Part shown: positions 1 to 8,357 of the stretch, one piece after another | Layout: the number at the start of each line of letters is the position of its first letter | Numbering within the stretch: the stretch's first letter is position 1 | Origin: Nitrospirae bacterium YQR-1 | Lineage (GTDB): Bacteria; Nitrospirota; Thermodesulfovibrionia; Thermodesulfovibrionales; Magnetobacteriaceae | Length of the DNA stretch: 64,000 nucleotides | NCBI GenBank assembly: GCA_039908095.1 | Contig: JAMOBJ010000002.1 | Location: 87,331 to 151,330, forward strand | Reading direction: 5' to 3' | Program-made: the position numbers and the translations under genes | Notes under the pieces: model-generated | Databases searched by the model: none | Seen by the model: only the letters and a program-made list of their open reading frames with translations | What the model was told of the DNA's origin: nothing

Positions 1-689
1 CGCCATATGACAAATCAGAAGCCGGTGCAATGCCGCTATTTGAAGACCCGAGGCTTCTGTGGGCTCAAATGTATCTTGGAGGTTTTCATAACCGGAACAT
101 ACTTGAGCTTGGTCCGGTAGAAGGCGCTTATTCATATATGCTCGAAAAGATGGGGGCACAATCAGTACTCTCTATAGAGACAAACTCAGTGCCATACATG
201 AAATGCCTTATTATAAAAGAAATATTGGAGCTTAAGCGGAGCCGGTTCCACCTTGGTAATTTAACAGAGTACCTTCGAGTAACTGAGGATAAATTTGACG
301 TCTGCATTGCAAGTGGTGTTTTGTACCAGGATATAAATCCTGTTGAGTTAATATCGCTTATTTCAAGGGTGTGTGATAAGTTTTACCTTTGGAGCCATTA
401 CTACGACAAGGAACGGATAAAAAACAATGCCCTCATAGACGGTTTTTTCACAGAGGAAACATCTCAGGAGCATAACTATCAAGGATTTAAACACACCCTC
501 TATAGGTACTATTACGGCGGGGTGCCTTCCTGTTCCGTCCCCGACTGCACTACCCCTTACAGCCATTGGATGCTCAGAGAAGACATATTGTCTGCACTCA
601 GATTCTTTGGCTTTGAAGATATTCAACCGGCATTTGAACAACCTGAGCACCCCAACGGACCGGCATTTTCAGTTGCTTGTTTTAAATGA
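1..689 (+). CDS. Class I SAM-dependent methyltransferase, 5' end cut by window edge
   Basis: Likely transfers a methyl group from S-adenosylmethionine to an unknown substrate. A glycine-rich motif I (ILELGPVEGAYS) is followed by an acidic strand end (SIETN) and a motif IV-like segment (FDVCIASGVLYQ), as in the Rossmann-fold class I family. The frame has no stop back to the first bases of the window, and codons before the first Met (position 30) read smoothly as protein, so the true start is probably outside the window. Methyltransferases of this kind often sit in surface-polysaccharide loci, but the upstream context is not visible. The family is clear; the substrate cannot be told. Confidence 0.75.
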   Translation, partial: PYDKSEAGAMPLFEDPRLLWAQMYLGGFHNRNILELGPVEGAYSYMLEKMGAQSVLSIETNSVPYMKCLIIKEILELKRSRFHLGNLTEYLRVTEDKFDVCIASGVLYQDINPVELISLISRVCDKFYLWSHYYDKERIKNNALIDGFFTEETSQEHNYQGFKHTLYRYYYGGVPSCSVPDCTTPYSHWMLREDILSALRFFGFEDIQPAFEQPEHPNGPAFSVACFK

Positions 690-707
690 ACATAATGGTG
701 ACAGCCG

Positions 708-1016
708 TTACTGAAAAATCCCTAAAAGGTTTGAGACAAAATCTAAAGAAGCCGGATTGTTCAGAATAAAAAGAACAGCAATGATTAAAATATTTATCAT
801 AATTGCCTGACGTGTTTTTTTCTGCTCAGCAATCAGCCTGTTGATTTCATTTCTCAAGTCTTCTTTTGTAGCAAGTACCTTTTTTAACTCAATTAACAGC
901 TCATCCACATCCGACCTGGTAGCAGGCTGCGAAATAAGCTGATTAGCGGCCTTGCTGCTAAGCTGCGCTCCCTTTAGCCGATGATATACCTGCAACATAT
1001 CAATTTTCCTTGCCAT
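708..1016 (-). CDS. Small coiled-coil protein with C-terminal membrane anchor (DUF1640-like)
   Basis: A 102-residue protein of unknown function. An N-terminal helical part (residues 1-30) is followed by a LATKEDL motif near residues 48-54, a short charged coiled coil, and one hydrophobic segment (about 72-90). The plan matches two other proteins in this window (11068-11403 and 31104-31409): an ID/T-L-x-x-Y-x-R-L-K start, an ATKxDL motif, a coiled coil and a final membrane helix. It converges with the methyltransferase gene (19 bp apart) and starts about 50 bp from a perfect inverted repeat. Resemblance to DUF1640/CCDC90-type proteins is by architecture only. Confidence 0.6.
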   Translation of the reverse strand: MARKIDMLQVYHRLKGAQLSSKAANQLISQPATRSDVDELLIELKKVLATKEDLRNEINRLIAEQKKTRQAIMINILIIAVLFILNNPASLDFVSNLLGIFQ

Positions 1017-1064
1017 AAAATTAGTGTAACAAAATGAATAAAAAAATGTAAAGTAGTTTTTTTT

Positions 1065-1145
1065 TTGATCTTCCCCCGATTCAGTGGACAGTTAAATAAG
1101 ATAGAATACTGAAACTTTGTGTCCACTGAATCGGGGGAAGATCAA
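1065..1145. repeat. 81-bp element with 26-bp perfect inverted arms
   Basis: Arms at 1065-1090 and 1120-1145 are exact reverse complements and flank a 29-bp A/T-rich centre. The arm core reads CCCCCGATTCAGTGGACA. A T-run precedes the left arm on the plus strand, so neither strand has a U-tract after the hairpin, which argues against an intrinsic terminator. It looks like a miniature inverted-repeat element or the joined ends of an insertion sequence. Confidence 0.7.
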
Positions 1146-1165
1146 TAACTGCATAAGCAGTTTAT

Positions 1166-2023
1166 TTAATCTTTTAATATAAAAGGAGACGGCATAAAAG
1201 TGATAATAAAAATAATTAAAGAGATGACAGCGACTTTTTTCCTTGAAGCATGGAGAGGGAACTCAGCGAAGTAAACCGGCGGGTGATGTATGCCAAGGAG
1301 AATCATTAAAAAAGCCCATACAAGCCATCCCTCCCAGTAGAGCCCGCCCATACAGGCAAGAATTGCGACAATTATCCTTGACATCCACATGTGGCCGATG
1401 TCTGTTACAGCATAGGCAATATGGCCGCCGTCAAGCTGCCCAACCGGCAGGAGATTTAACGATGTAACAAAAAGACCAATCCATCCGGCAAATGCCACTG
1501 AGTTTAACATTATGTCGTATCCGGCAGGAGGTGTACCGATTATAATTTTAGATAAAAGAGTAAATAATAAGGAATCACCCAGAACTATGCCCTCTGTGCC
1601 GGTTGTCTTTACAACTTCCGAACCCATGAGACCTGCAATTGAGGCGATTAGTGAGAAAACAAATCCGGCTATAGGCCCTGAGGCGCCGATGTCTATTAAG
1701 GCGGTACGAGTTTGAATGGGAGATTTCATTTTTATAAATGCACCAAATGTGCCGAATATAGACGGCGCCGGTATAAAGTACGGAAGTGTAGCCAATGTGT
1801 GATGTTTAACCGATGCTACATAGTGGCCAAGCTCATGCGAAAGAAGAATCCCCATAAGGGTCAGAGCAAACGGCAACCCTTCATAGAATTTACCGGGTGA
1901 ACTTAATGGGTTTATCCCCTTTTGAATCATACCGGCAACCAGTGTGGATAGTAATGTCAGAAAAAAAAGCGCTACATGCAGAGGTGTTATTTTCTGTGCA
2001 AAGGTGGTTGCTTTCATATTCAT
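1166..2023 (-). CDS. Site-2 protease family (M50) membrane metallopeptidase
   Basis: Intramembrane zinc protease. The HExxH zinc motif is HELGH at residues 63-67, and the second metal-ligand motif NLLPVGQLDGGH is at 190-201. Several hydrophobic helices surround both motifs. A GTFGAF segment after the first motif is reminiscent of the EGY-type branch of the family. Length (285 aa) fits a compact S2P without a clear PDZ domain. Its start codon overlaps the rimO stop by 4 bp, so it is the last gene of the lon-thiL-rimO strand group. The substrate is unknown; members of the family release membrane-bound regulators or degrade membrane proteins. Confidence 0.85.
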   Translation of the reverse strand: MNMKATTFAQKITPLHVALFFLTLLSTLVAGMIQKGINPLSSPGKFYEGLPFALTLMGILLSHELGHYVASVKHHTLATLPYFIPAPSIFGTFGAFIKMKSPIQTRTALIDIGASGPIAGFVFSLIASIAGLMGSEVVKTTGTEGIVLGDSLLFTLLSKIIIGTPPAGYDIMLNSVAFAGWIGLFVTSLNLLPVGQLDGGHIAYAVTDIGHMWMSRIIVAILACMGGLYWEGWLVWAFLMILLGIHHPPVYFAEFPLHASRKKVAVISLIIFIITFMPSPFILKD

Positions 2024-3339
2024 TTTATACCGGTAGTAAGAATTTTTCCTGTTAAATCATACTCAGAGGCATCGGTTATAGTTACGTTTATAAAACTTGA
2101 AAGGGTTTTGTGACTCATTTTTTCATCGCCGGATAAATTTATAATAACATTACCGTCAATTTCAGGAGCATGGCGCGCAAGACGTCCGATTAAAACATTT
2201 TCACCGGCCTCGTCAATCAGAGCCGGATATGTGCCTCCGATTATAGCCAGATTCTTCTCATATGAGATTTTAGCCTGAAGCATCATTATCTCATCAATAC
2301 GTTTTTTAATTGTTCTGACAGATACCTTTTTGGGCATTGTGTGTGAGAGTGTACCCTCCTCATCGGAGTACGAAAACACACCAAGGTGGTCAAAGCGCAC
2401 CTCATTAACAAAATTCATAAGGGCTGTAAAATCACTTCTTGTCTCTCCTGGATGCCCGATTATAAAGGTTGTTCTAAGTGTTGCTGAAGGTATCCGGCTG
2501 CGAATTTTTTCTACAAGTTTTAATTGGTGAATCTTACCGCCTCCCCGTCCCATAGCTTTTAGTATCCTATCCTCGGAGTGCTGAAACGGAATATCAAAAT
2601 ACTTGAGCACTTTCTCCTCATCTCTGATGCACGCAATGAGTTCATCAGTAACGGAGGTTGGGTAGAGGTAAAGGAGACGTATCCAAAAATCCCCGCTGAT
2701 GGCAGCCACAGCCCTGATTAATGAGGGCAGTGATGTGTTTGAGTCTGAGCCATAGGAGGTAAGGTCCTGAGCTACAAAAACCAACTCCTTCTTACCGCTC
2801 AGTATCTGCATTTTAGCGTTTTCTATAATGCTATCCACAGGGAAACTTCTGAATTTCCCCCTTATTGAGGGTATAACACAGAACGAACAGCTGCGATTGC
2901 AGCCCTCGGCTGCTTTTAAATAAACATAGGGTTGATTAGGGGGCATCTTCAGCCGGAGCTGCTTTTTGCCGGTTAACTCATCTGATATTTGGGTCTCCTT
3001 GCAGTAGCGGATTATTTCATCCTCGCTGCCTACTCCCCAGATAGCATCAATTTCAGGAATTTCCGCCATAAGCTCATCCTTATACCTTTGCGCCAGACAA
3101 CCAAAAACAAGTATTTTTTTGCCCTGTTTTTTTTCGTCTATGAGTGAGAGGATTTCACCAATAGATTCCCGTTTGGCATCCTCGATAAACCCACAGGTGT
3201 TGATAATTAAAAAAGATGCGTCTTTAGGTGAAGAGACGGTGTTTATGCCGTTTTTATGAAAGAGGGTCTCAAGATTTTCAGAATCCACCCGGTTTTTAGG
3301 GCAGCCCAGTGTAATTATAAAGGCGGTAGGGGTGGTCAT
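2020..3339 (-). CDS. rimO: Ribosomal protein S12 methylthiotransferase RimO
   Basis: Radical-SAM enzyme that adds a methylthio group to an aspartate of ribosomal protein S12. The N-terminal MTTase domain carries cluster cysteines C13, C49 and C81. The radical-SAM CxxxCxxC motif is at C147, C151 and C154 (CNRSCSFC). A C-terminal TRAM-like region follows. At 439 aa it has the usual family length. LGCPKNRVDSEN near the N terminus is typical of RimO rather than MiaB. It abuts the DUF2062 gene upstream (1-bp overlap) and overlaps the M50 gene downstream by 4 bp, so the three are probably co-translated. Confidence 0.93.
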   Translation of the reverse strand: MTTPTAFIITLGCPKNRVDSENLETLFHKNGINTVSSPKDASFLIINTCGFIEDAKRESIGEILSLIDEKKQGKKILVFGCLAQRYKDELMAEIPEIDAIWGVGSEDEIIRYCKETQISDELTGKKQLRLKMPPNQPYVYLKAAEGCNRSCSFCVIPSIRGKFRSFPVDSIIENAKMQILSGKKELVFVAQDLTSYGSDSNTSLPSLIRAVAAISGDFWIRLLYLYPTSVTDELIACIRDEEKVLKYFDIPFQHSEDRILKAMGRGGGKIHQLKLVEKIRSRIPSATLRTTFIIGHPGETRSDFTALMNFVNEVRFDHLGVFSYSDEEGTLSHTMPKKVSVRTIKKRIDEIMMLQAKISYEKNLAIIGGTYPALIDEAGENVLIGRLARHAPEIDGNVIINLSGDEKMSHKTLSSFINVTITDASEYDLTGKILTTGIK

Positions 3340-3815
3340 TATTGGTTATGTGGCAGTGTGTTTGCCTCAATCGGTTTTAGTCTGGATCTTAGTTTGATGA
3401 TATAAAATAAAATGAGAAAACTTAATACACCTCCAATAATGCTGGTTATAGTGTTGCCGACAAAAAACGGCCAAAAAAGTGCCCCAAAAGTCTCTCCTAT
3501 ATTGGACAATGTCACGTGTTTAAAATTAAGATTTGCAACGGAGGCATCACTGCGTAAGACTTTAATTCCAACCCATGTGCCAAATGTATATATCGGAACC
3601 ATAGTCAAAGGGTTCAACAGATAGACACCTGTTATGATAGACACCTTATTTAGTTTGAAAGCCCAAGCCAGAATAAGGGCTAAGGGGGTGTGAATGCCAA
3701 AGAGCGGAGAGAACCCGATAAGCGCCCCTATGCCAAAAGACAGGGCGATCAAAAAAGGAGGATCGTCAAGGCCAAGGAGCTGCTTAAAGGCATTTCTAAT
3801 CTTCAAAATGTACAT
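3339..3815 (-). CDS. DUF2062 membrane protein
   Basis: Small polytopic membrane protein of unknown function. The stretch from GLDDPPFLIALSFGIGALIG through FSPLFGIHTPLALILAWAF and NPLTMVPIYTFGTWVG is characteristic of DUF2062, and about three hydrophobic helices are visible. The frame can begin at 3842, but the ATG at 3815 is preceded by AAGGA at good spacing and gives a normal N terminus for the family, so I chose it. It overlaps the 3' end of thiL by 20 bp and touches rimO, so it lies within one transcription unit. Confidence 0.82.
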   Translation of the reverse strand: MYILKIRNAFKQLLGLDDPPFLIALSFGIGALIGFSPLFGIHTPLALILAWAFKLNKVSIITGVYLLNPLTMVPIYTFGTWVGIKVLRSDASVANLNFKHVTLSNIGETFGALFWPFFVGNTITSIIGGVLSFLILFYIIKLRSRLKPIEANTLPHNQ

Positions 3816-4788
3816 ACCCACATTCCTTAAGCTCTGTTTCATTGCCGTCTTTAGTTACAATTGTAATACCCTCTTTGACAATATCACCAATGTAAACAGC
3901 ATCTGTAACATCGGCGGCAGAGGAACAGGTGAAAAGATATTCATAGTCCTCACCACCGCAAAGACATAAATCAATGGGGTCAACTCCAAGGTAGCTGCAT
4001 GAATCAGTTAATTCGTTAGATACAGGCAGATAGTTTTCATAAAGCCTGCAACCGACACCGCTTTCAGTGCAAAGACGCCTGAGGTCAATGGAGAGGCCGT
4101 CACTGATGTCTATCATAGCGTTTATGTTTTCAGTAAACTGGCGATGTTTGACTGTGGGCATAAGGTGTCTTGTGATAAGCGGCTTCAAGGTGCTCCATGG
4201 TATATGAAAATCATCTATCGTCTCGGCGTTTTCTAAGTGAATCTGGCGCCTGATTTTCTTGAGGAGCTGTAAACCCGCCGCCGAGTTTCCGGGCTGCCCC
4301 GTAACGTAAACCCTGTCGCCTGGTTTTGCCCCTGCTCTCATAACAGGACTGTTTTCTGCAACTCCTATGAGTGTGGCACTTAGGGCCAGCCCTGACTGTG
4401 ATGAGGTCACATCCCCTCCGACTAAAGTTGTATCATAAATAGTCAGAGCACTCCGCAGACCGTTTAAAAACTCATCAATGCAGAGTTTGGCTCTTTCCTT
4501 AGGGATTGCAAGTGACAACAGCATGTAAAGCGGACGCCCTCCCATGGCATAAATATCACTTACGTTTACACTGACAAGTTTATATCCCACCTGATATAGG
4601 GTACAATACGAAAGGTCAAAATGTACCCCCTCCATCATCGCATCTGTTGTTGCGGTAAGAAGACCGCGCGGAGGTTTTAAGACGGCGGCGTCATCCCCAA
4701 TTCCTACAATCAGCCCCTCGGCAGTTTTAAAAAAGCTCTCCCTTATGTGTTTTACAAGGGACAGCTCACCCATTCCGGAGTTTTTCAT
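3796..4788 (-). CDS. thiL: Thiamine-monophosphate kinase
   Basis: Catalyses ATP-dependent phosphorylation of thiamine monophosphate to thiamine diphosphate, the last step of cofactor synthesis. It has the PurM-like fold signatures of ThiL: GIGDDAAVL near the N terminus, ATTDAMMEGVHFDL, SVNVSDIYAMGGRP and VGGDVTSS, all metal/ATP-binding loops. At 330 aa it has family length. It begins 9 bp after the lon stop, and its 3' end overlaps the next gene, which fits an operon. No thiamine riboswitch is seen upstream, where the lon coding region lies. Confidence 0.93.
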   Translation of the reverse strand: MKNSGMGELSLVKHIRESFFKTAEGLIVGIGDDAAVLKPPRGLLTATTDAMMEGVHFDLSYCTLYQVGYKLVSVNVSDIYAMGGRPLYMLLSLAIPKERAKLCIDEFLNGLRSALTIYDTTLVGGDVTSSQSGLALSATLIGVAENSPVMRAGAKPGDRVYVTGQPGNSAAGLQLLKKIRRQIHLENAETIDDFHIPWSTLKPLITRHLMPTVKHRQFTENINAMIDISDGLSIDLRRLCTESGVGCRLYENYLPVSNELTDSCSYLGVDPIDLCLCGGEDYEYLFTCSSAADVTDAVYIGDIVKEGITIVTKDGNETELKECGYVHFED

Positions 4789-4797
4789 AGTGTCAGA

Positions 4798-7161
4798 CTA
4801 TGTTGCAGCCGGTTTCTTTAAAGCTATTTCAAGGACGTTATCCATGGTCTCAGCAAGTATAAACTCCATGTCCTTTCTGATATACTTGGGTATATCGTCC
4901 AGATCCTTTTGATTTCTGTTTGGTATTATGATTCTTCTTATGCCGAGCCGTTTTGCTGCAAGAGTTTTTTCTTTAAGACCGCCAATAGGCAGGACCGTTC
5001 CTCTGAGAGTTACCTCACCGGTCATAGCAATGTTTTTGTGGACAGGGACACCGATAAGAGCTGAGGCAACAGCCGTTGTTATAGTAATGCCCGCAGAGGG
5101 GCCGTCTTTTGGAATAGCACCGGCCGGTACGTGTATGTGAATATCTTTTTCTGAGAAAACATCCTCGTTAATGCCGAGTTCTTTGGCTCGGGAACGGACA
5201 TACGAAAGAGCCGCCTGAGCCGATTCTTTCATAACATCACCAAGCTGCCCGGTTATGGTAAGGTTGCCTTTGCCTTTCATTGTGGTGGCTTCAACATATA
5301 TAATGTCACCGCCGCTTTCTGTCCATGCCAATCCTGTAGTGACACCGACCTCGTCTTTTTTCATTTCCTCTTCCGGTAAAAACCTCGGTGCTCCCAGATA
5401 CTTTGAAAGGTTCTTATTAGTTACGAGAAACTTTCTGCGCTTCCCCTCGGCTATCTGTTTAGCTACTTTACGGCATAGTTTGGCTATAGTACGCTCGAGA
5501 TTTCTTACGCCGGCCTCTCTTGTATATTGAGTGATGAGAAGGTTAAGGGCTGAGTTGGATATTCTCAGCACTCCCTTTGTAAGACCGTGTTCCTGAAACT
5601 GTTTAGGAATCAGATAATTTATTGCTATGCCGTTTTTCTCCTCAGCCGTGTAACCGGAGAGACTGATTATTTCCATTCTGTCCTTAAGTGGTCCTGGAAT
5701 GGTGTCGGCGATATTGCCCGTGGTTATAAACATGACTTTAGTAAGATCAAAGGCCACTGCAATGTAGTGGTCAACGAAAGAGTTATTCTGCTCCGGGTCA
5801 AGAACCTCAAGGAGGGCTGATGAGGGGTCTCCCCTGAAATCCGTACCGATTTTATCAACCTCGTCAAGCATAAAGACGGGATTATTAGTTCCGGCTTGTT
5901 TTATGCCCTGTATGATTCTGCCCGGCAATGCACCCACGTAGGTTCTCCTGTGGCCTCGTATTTCAGCCTCATCTCGCACCCCGCCAAGGGACATACGCAC
6001 AAACTCCTTGCCCAGCGCCCTTGCTATGGACTTTCCAAGCGAGGTCTTTCCCACTCCGGGCGGCCCTATAAAACATAGAATCGGCCCCTTCATTTTCGGA
6101 TTTAACTTTCTTACGCTAAGATACTCTAAAATCCGCTCCTTTATTTTTTCCAGATCGTAGTGGTCTTCATTTAATACTTTTTTTGCCGTTTTTATGTTGA
6201 TGTTGTCTTTAGTGGATTTAGACCACGGCAATTCCACAAGCCAGTCGAGGTATGTTCTGACAGTGGCGGCCTCTGCACTGTCCGGGTGCATTTTCTCAAG
6301 GCGTTTAAGCTGTTTCTCAGCTTCCTTTTGAACCTTTTCAGGCATCTTCGCCTCTTCGATTTTCTTTCTGAATTCCCGGATCTCCTCCATCTTTTCGTCT
6401 ATATCGCCAAGCTCTTTCTGTATAGCCTTAAGCTGCTCTCTGAGGAAGTACTCCCTCTGGGTTTTATCTATCTCACCGCGAGCCTCCGTCTGGATTTTCT
6501 GCTGCACTATGAGGAGCTCAATTTCACGGTTAAGAACCTCACTCACCCTCTTTAGCCGTTCAAACTGGTTCTCAATCTCAAGAATATACTGCGCCTGGTC
6601 AGTTTTTAACCCGATGTTTGAAGCAACTAAATCTGCAAGCCTGCCGGGGTCATCGAGGTTTTCTATCACTATCATAATATCGGGTAAAATCGTCTTACCC
6701 AAAGACAGAGCTTTCTCTATCTGCTCCTTAACCGAGCGTATAAGGGCCTCTACCTCCAGGGTGAGAACCTCCGGTTTTTTTTCCTCAATTTTCTGTATAT
6801 GGGCAACATAGATGTTGTCTTTTTCGTATATTTGGGAGCAACGTGCTTTTGTAAGCCCCTGAACCAGTATTTTAACGCGTCCGTCCGGTAGCTTCAGCAT
6901 ACGCATAATAAGCCCTACAGTGCCTGTATGATAAAGCTCATCTATGGCGGGGTTTTCAGTGTTGAGGTCCTTCTGGGTCAGCAGCATTATCATCCTGTTG
7001 GTGCTTAATGATGAATCTATAGAGCTGATGGACTTTTCACGTCCTACAAATAAAGGGATTATCATATAAGGAAATACAACTATATCTCTGACCGGCAGTA
7101 CCGGCAGCATTTCCGGAATTTCAAGCTCTTTTTCATCTATTTTTTTATCAGCTTCACCCAT
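4798..7161 (-). CDS. lon: ATP-dependent protease La (Lon)
   Basis: Cytosolic AAA+ serine protease that degrades misfolded and regulatory proteins. The N-terminal substrate-binding domain spans about residues 18-205, followed by a helical linker. Walker A is GPPGVGKT at 366-373 and Walker B lies in VFMLDEVDKIG. The C-terminal protease domain has catalytic Ser689 (KDGPSAGIT) and Lys732 (GGLKEK), 43 residues apart as in other Lon proteases. An AGGAG Shine-Dalgarno precedes the ATG. It lies 1 bp after hsp20, so a heat-shock chaperone and a protease share an operon. Confidence 0.96.
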   Translation of the reverse strand: MGEADKKIDEKELEIPEMLPVLPVRDIVVFPYMIIPLFVGREKSISSIDSSLSTNRMIMLLTQKDLNTENPAIDELYHTGTVGLIMRMLKLPDGRVKILVQGLTKARCSQIYEKDNIYVAHIQKIEEKKPEVLTLEVEALIRSVKEQIEKALSLGKTILPDIMIVIENLDDPGRLADLVASNIGLKTDQAQYILEIENQFERLKRVSEVLNREIELLIVQQKIQTEARGEIDKTQREYFLREQLKAIQKELGDIDEKMEEIREFRKKIEEAKMPEKVQKEAEKQLKRLEKMHPDSAEAATVRTYLDWLVELPWSKSTKDNINIKTAKKVLNEDHYDLEKIKERILEYLSVRKLNPKMKGPILCFIGPPGVGKTSLGKSIARALGKEFVRMSLGGVRDEAEIRGHRRTYVGALPGRIIQGIKQAGTNNPVFMLDEVDKIGTDFRGDPSSALLEVLDPEQNNSFVDHYIAVAFDLTKVMFITTGNIADTIPGPLKDRMEIISLSGYTAEEKNGIAINYLIPKQFQEHGLTKGVLRISNSALNLLITQYTREAGVRNLERTIAKLCRKVAKQIAEGKRRKFLVTNKNLSKYLGAPRFLPEEEMKKDEVGVTTGLAWTESGGDIIYVEATTMKGKGNLTITGQLGDVMKESAQAALSYVRSRAKELGINEDVFSEKDIHIHVPAGAIPKDGPSAGITITTAVASALIGVPVHKNIAMTGEVTLRGTVLPIGGLKEKTLAAKRLGIRRIIIPNRNQKDLDDIPKYIRKDMEFILAETMDNVLEIALKKPAAT

Positions 7162-7162
7162 C

Positions 7163-7615
7163 TCAATCTCCTATTGTCCCTCTTTCGATAGTAATTTGTA
7201 TAACTCTGTCCTTAATCTTTTCAAAAGTAAGCCTTATTACGCCTTTGGAGTAAACAGCCTTGCCGGTAGCAACATTAACCTTTACCGGTAGTTTCACCAC
7301 ACGTTTGAAGTGATCATAACACCTTTCCATACAGAGGAAACGGCTTCCTTCAGAGCGTGTTGTCTTCCTCCTGTCTCCCTCAATTACCACAAGGTCATCA
7401 CAGACTTTTACATTGACCTCTTCCAGGATTATCCCAGGCGCATCTATCTCAAACACAAGCAGGTCATCAGTTTCATATATGTCCATAAGAGGCATTGCTC
7501 TTGCGGCATCAGTGCTATAAAACATACACTCTTTTATGTTTGTAATCTCTGACACAGTTGCCTTTTTCATAATATAATCTTTGCCGGCTTGTTTAAAAAC
7601 TGCACTAACTGCCAT
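7163..7615 (-). CDS. Hsp20/alpha-crystallin family small heat-shock protein
   Basis: ATP-independent holdase chaperone. The alpha-crystallin domain runs from about residue 42 (MDIYETDDLLVFEIDAPGI) to 145 and includes VVIEGDRR and FKRVVKLPVKVN, ending in an R-L-x-F strand and an I-x-I-like QITI segment. The N-terminal arm is short. The first ATG has no clear Shine-Dalgarno; an in-frame ATG at residue 16 is an alternative. The stop lies 1 bp from the lon start, which implies co-expression under stress. A candidate sigma-70-like promoter sits about 90 bp upstream. Confidence 0.88.
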   Translation of the reverse strand: MAVSAVFKQAGKDYIMKKATVSEITNIKECMFYSTDAARAMPLMDIYETDDLLVFEIDAPGIILEEVNVKVCDDLVVIEGDRRKTTRSEGSRFLCMERCYDHFKRVVKLPVKVNVATGKAVYSKGVIRLTFEKIKDRVIQITIERGTIGD

Positions 7616-7702
7616 TTCAGCGGTGCTGCCTGACTTTAATCCAACTCCCCCCGAACCATTTGCATTTTCATAATCAGCAACTAAGACATATCTGCCTCAG
7701 CG

Positions 7703-7731
7703 ATTTTAACATTTACATACAAAAAAAGCAA
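7703..7731 (-). promoter_or_regulatory. Candidate promoter for hsp20-lon
   Basis: On the minus strand, TTGCTT and TAAAAT are separated by 17 bp, about 90 bp upstream of the hsp20 start. The -35 box is a poor match. No clear CIRCE inverted repeat or sigma-32 consensus was seen nearby. Confidence 0.35.
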
Positions 7732-7815
7732 ACATGAAAAACTTAACTGAATTCCGGTATAGAAAATCGGTTTTCCTGTTAATATTTGAGTAAAACTAAG
7801 ATTACAGCAACAATA

Positions 7816-8352
7816 TTATTTCTTTTGGTTGTACAATTCTATGATTTTGTCAGTTAAATCAATAGCAGGTTTGGCATAAGCAATACCGCCTGTGTTTCTT
7901 TCTATTACAATTGTATAATCGTCCTTTTTCCCTATTTCTGCTATTATTTCATTAAGGTCCTTAAAAACCTGAGCTTTCAGCCATTTTTCCATTTGAAGCA
8001 CTTCCTGATCGAGGTCCTCTTTCTGGCGTTTTAGCTCTCTAAGTTTTTGGGCGAACTGTTCTTCCAGTTTTAACTTTTCATCCAGTTTGAGGTCGCCCTT
8101 GTCTATTTTTTCCTTTAATTTTTTAGCCTCCTCTTCTTTCTGTAAAAGAGGGGCTTTCTTTTGCGTAAGCGTATCATCATATCTTTTCCGGTATTGTTTT
8201 ACCGGTTTAGCCTCAGCTATTATCTTCTGAATTTCAAATATTCCAATCCTTACAGCTTCAGCACTTAGCGCATGGGAAGCATACACTGTAAGTATTTGCA
8301 GAAATACCATTACAGGGAGTATTAAAAAACTTTTTGTTGTTTTAGTTATCAT
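7816..8352 (-). CDS. OmpH/Skp family periplasmic chaperone
   Basis: Probable periplasmic chaperone for unfolded outer-membrane proteins. An N-terminal signal peptide (residues 1 to about 30, ending ASHALSAEA) is followed by the OmpH start strand (VRIGIFEIQKI), a long charged coiled coil (about 50-130) and a C-terminal strand segment (YTIVIERNTGGIAYA) ending in DLTDKIIELYNQK, typical of Skp. At 178 aa it has family length. It follows the barrel-protein gene by 5 bp, so a chaperone and a possible client are encoded together. Confidence 0.85.
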   Translation of the reverse strand: MITKTTKSFLILPVMVFLQILTVYASHALSAEAVRIGIFEIQKIIAEAKPVKQYRKRYDDTLTQKKAPLLQKEEEAKKLKEKIDKGDLKLDEKLKLEEQFAQKLRELKRQKEDLDQEVLQMEKWLKAQVFKDLNEIIAEIGKKDDYTIVIERNTGGIAYAKPAIDLTDKIIELYNQKK

Positions 8353-8357
8353 CTAAT

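Noticed and set aside
1065..1145. Bidirectional intrinsic terminator
   Set aside because: The hairpin is strong, but on the plus strand the T-run comes before it and on the minus strand A-residues follow it, so neither strand has a U-tract after the stem.
4789..4830. Thiamine riboswitch for thiL
   Set aside because: Only 9 bp separate lon and thiL and no THI-box motif is present.
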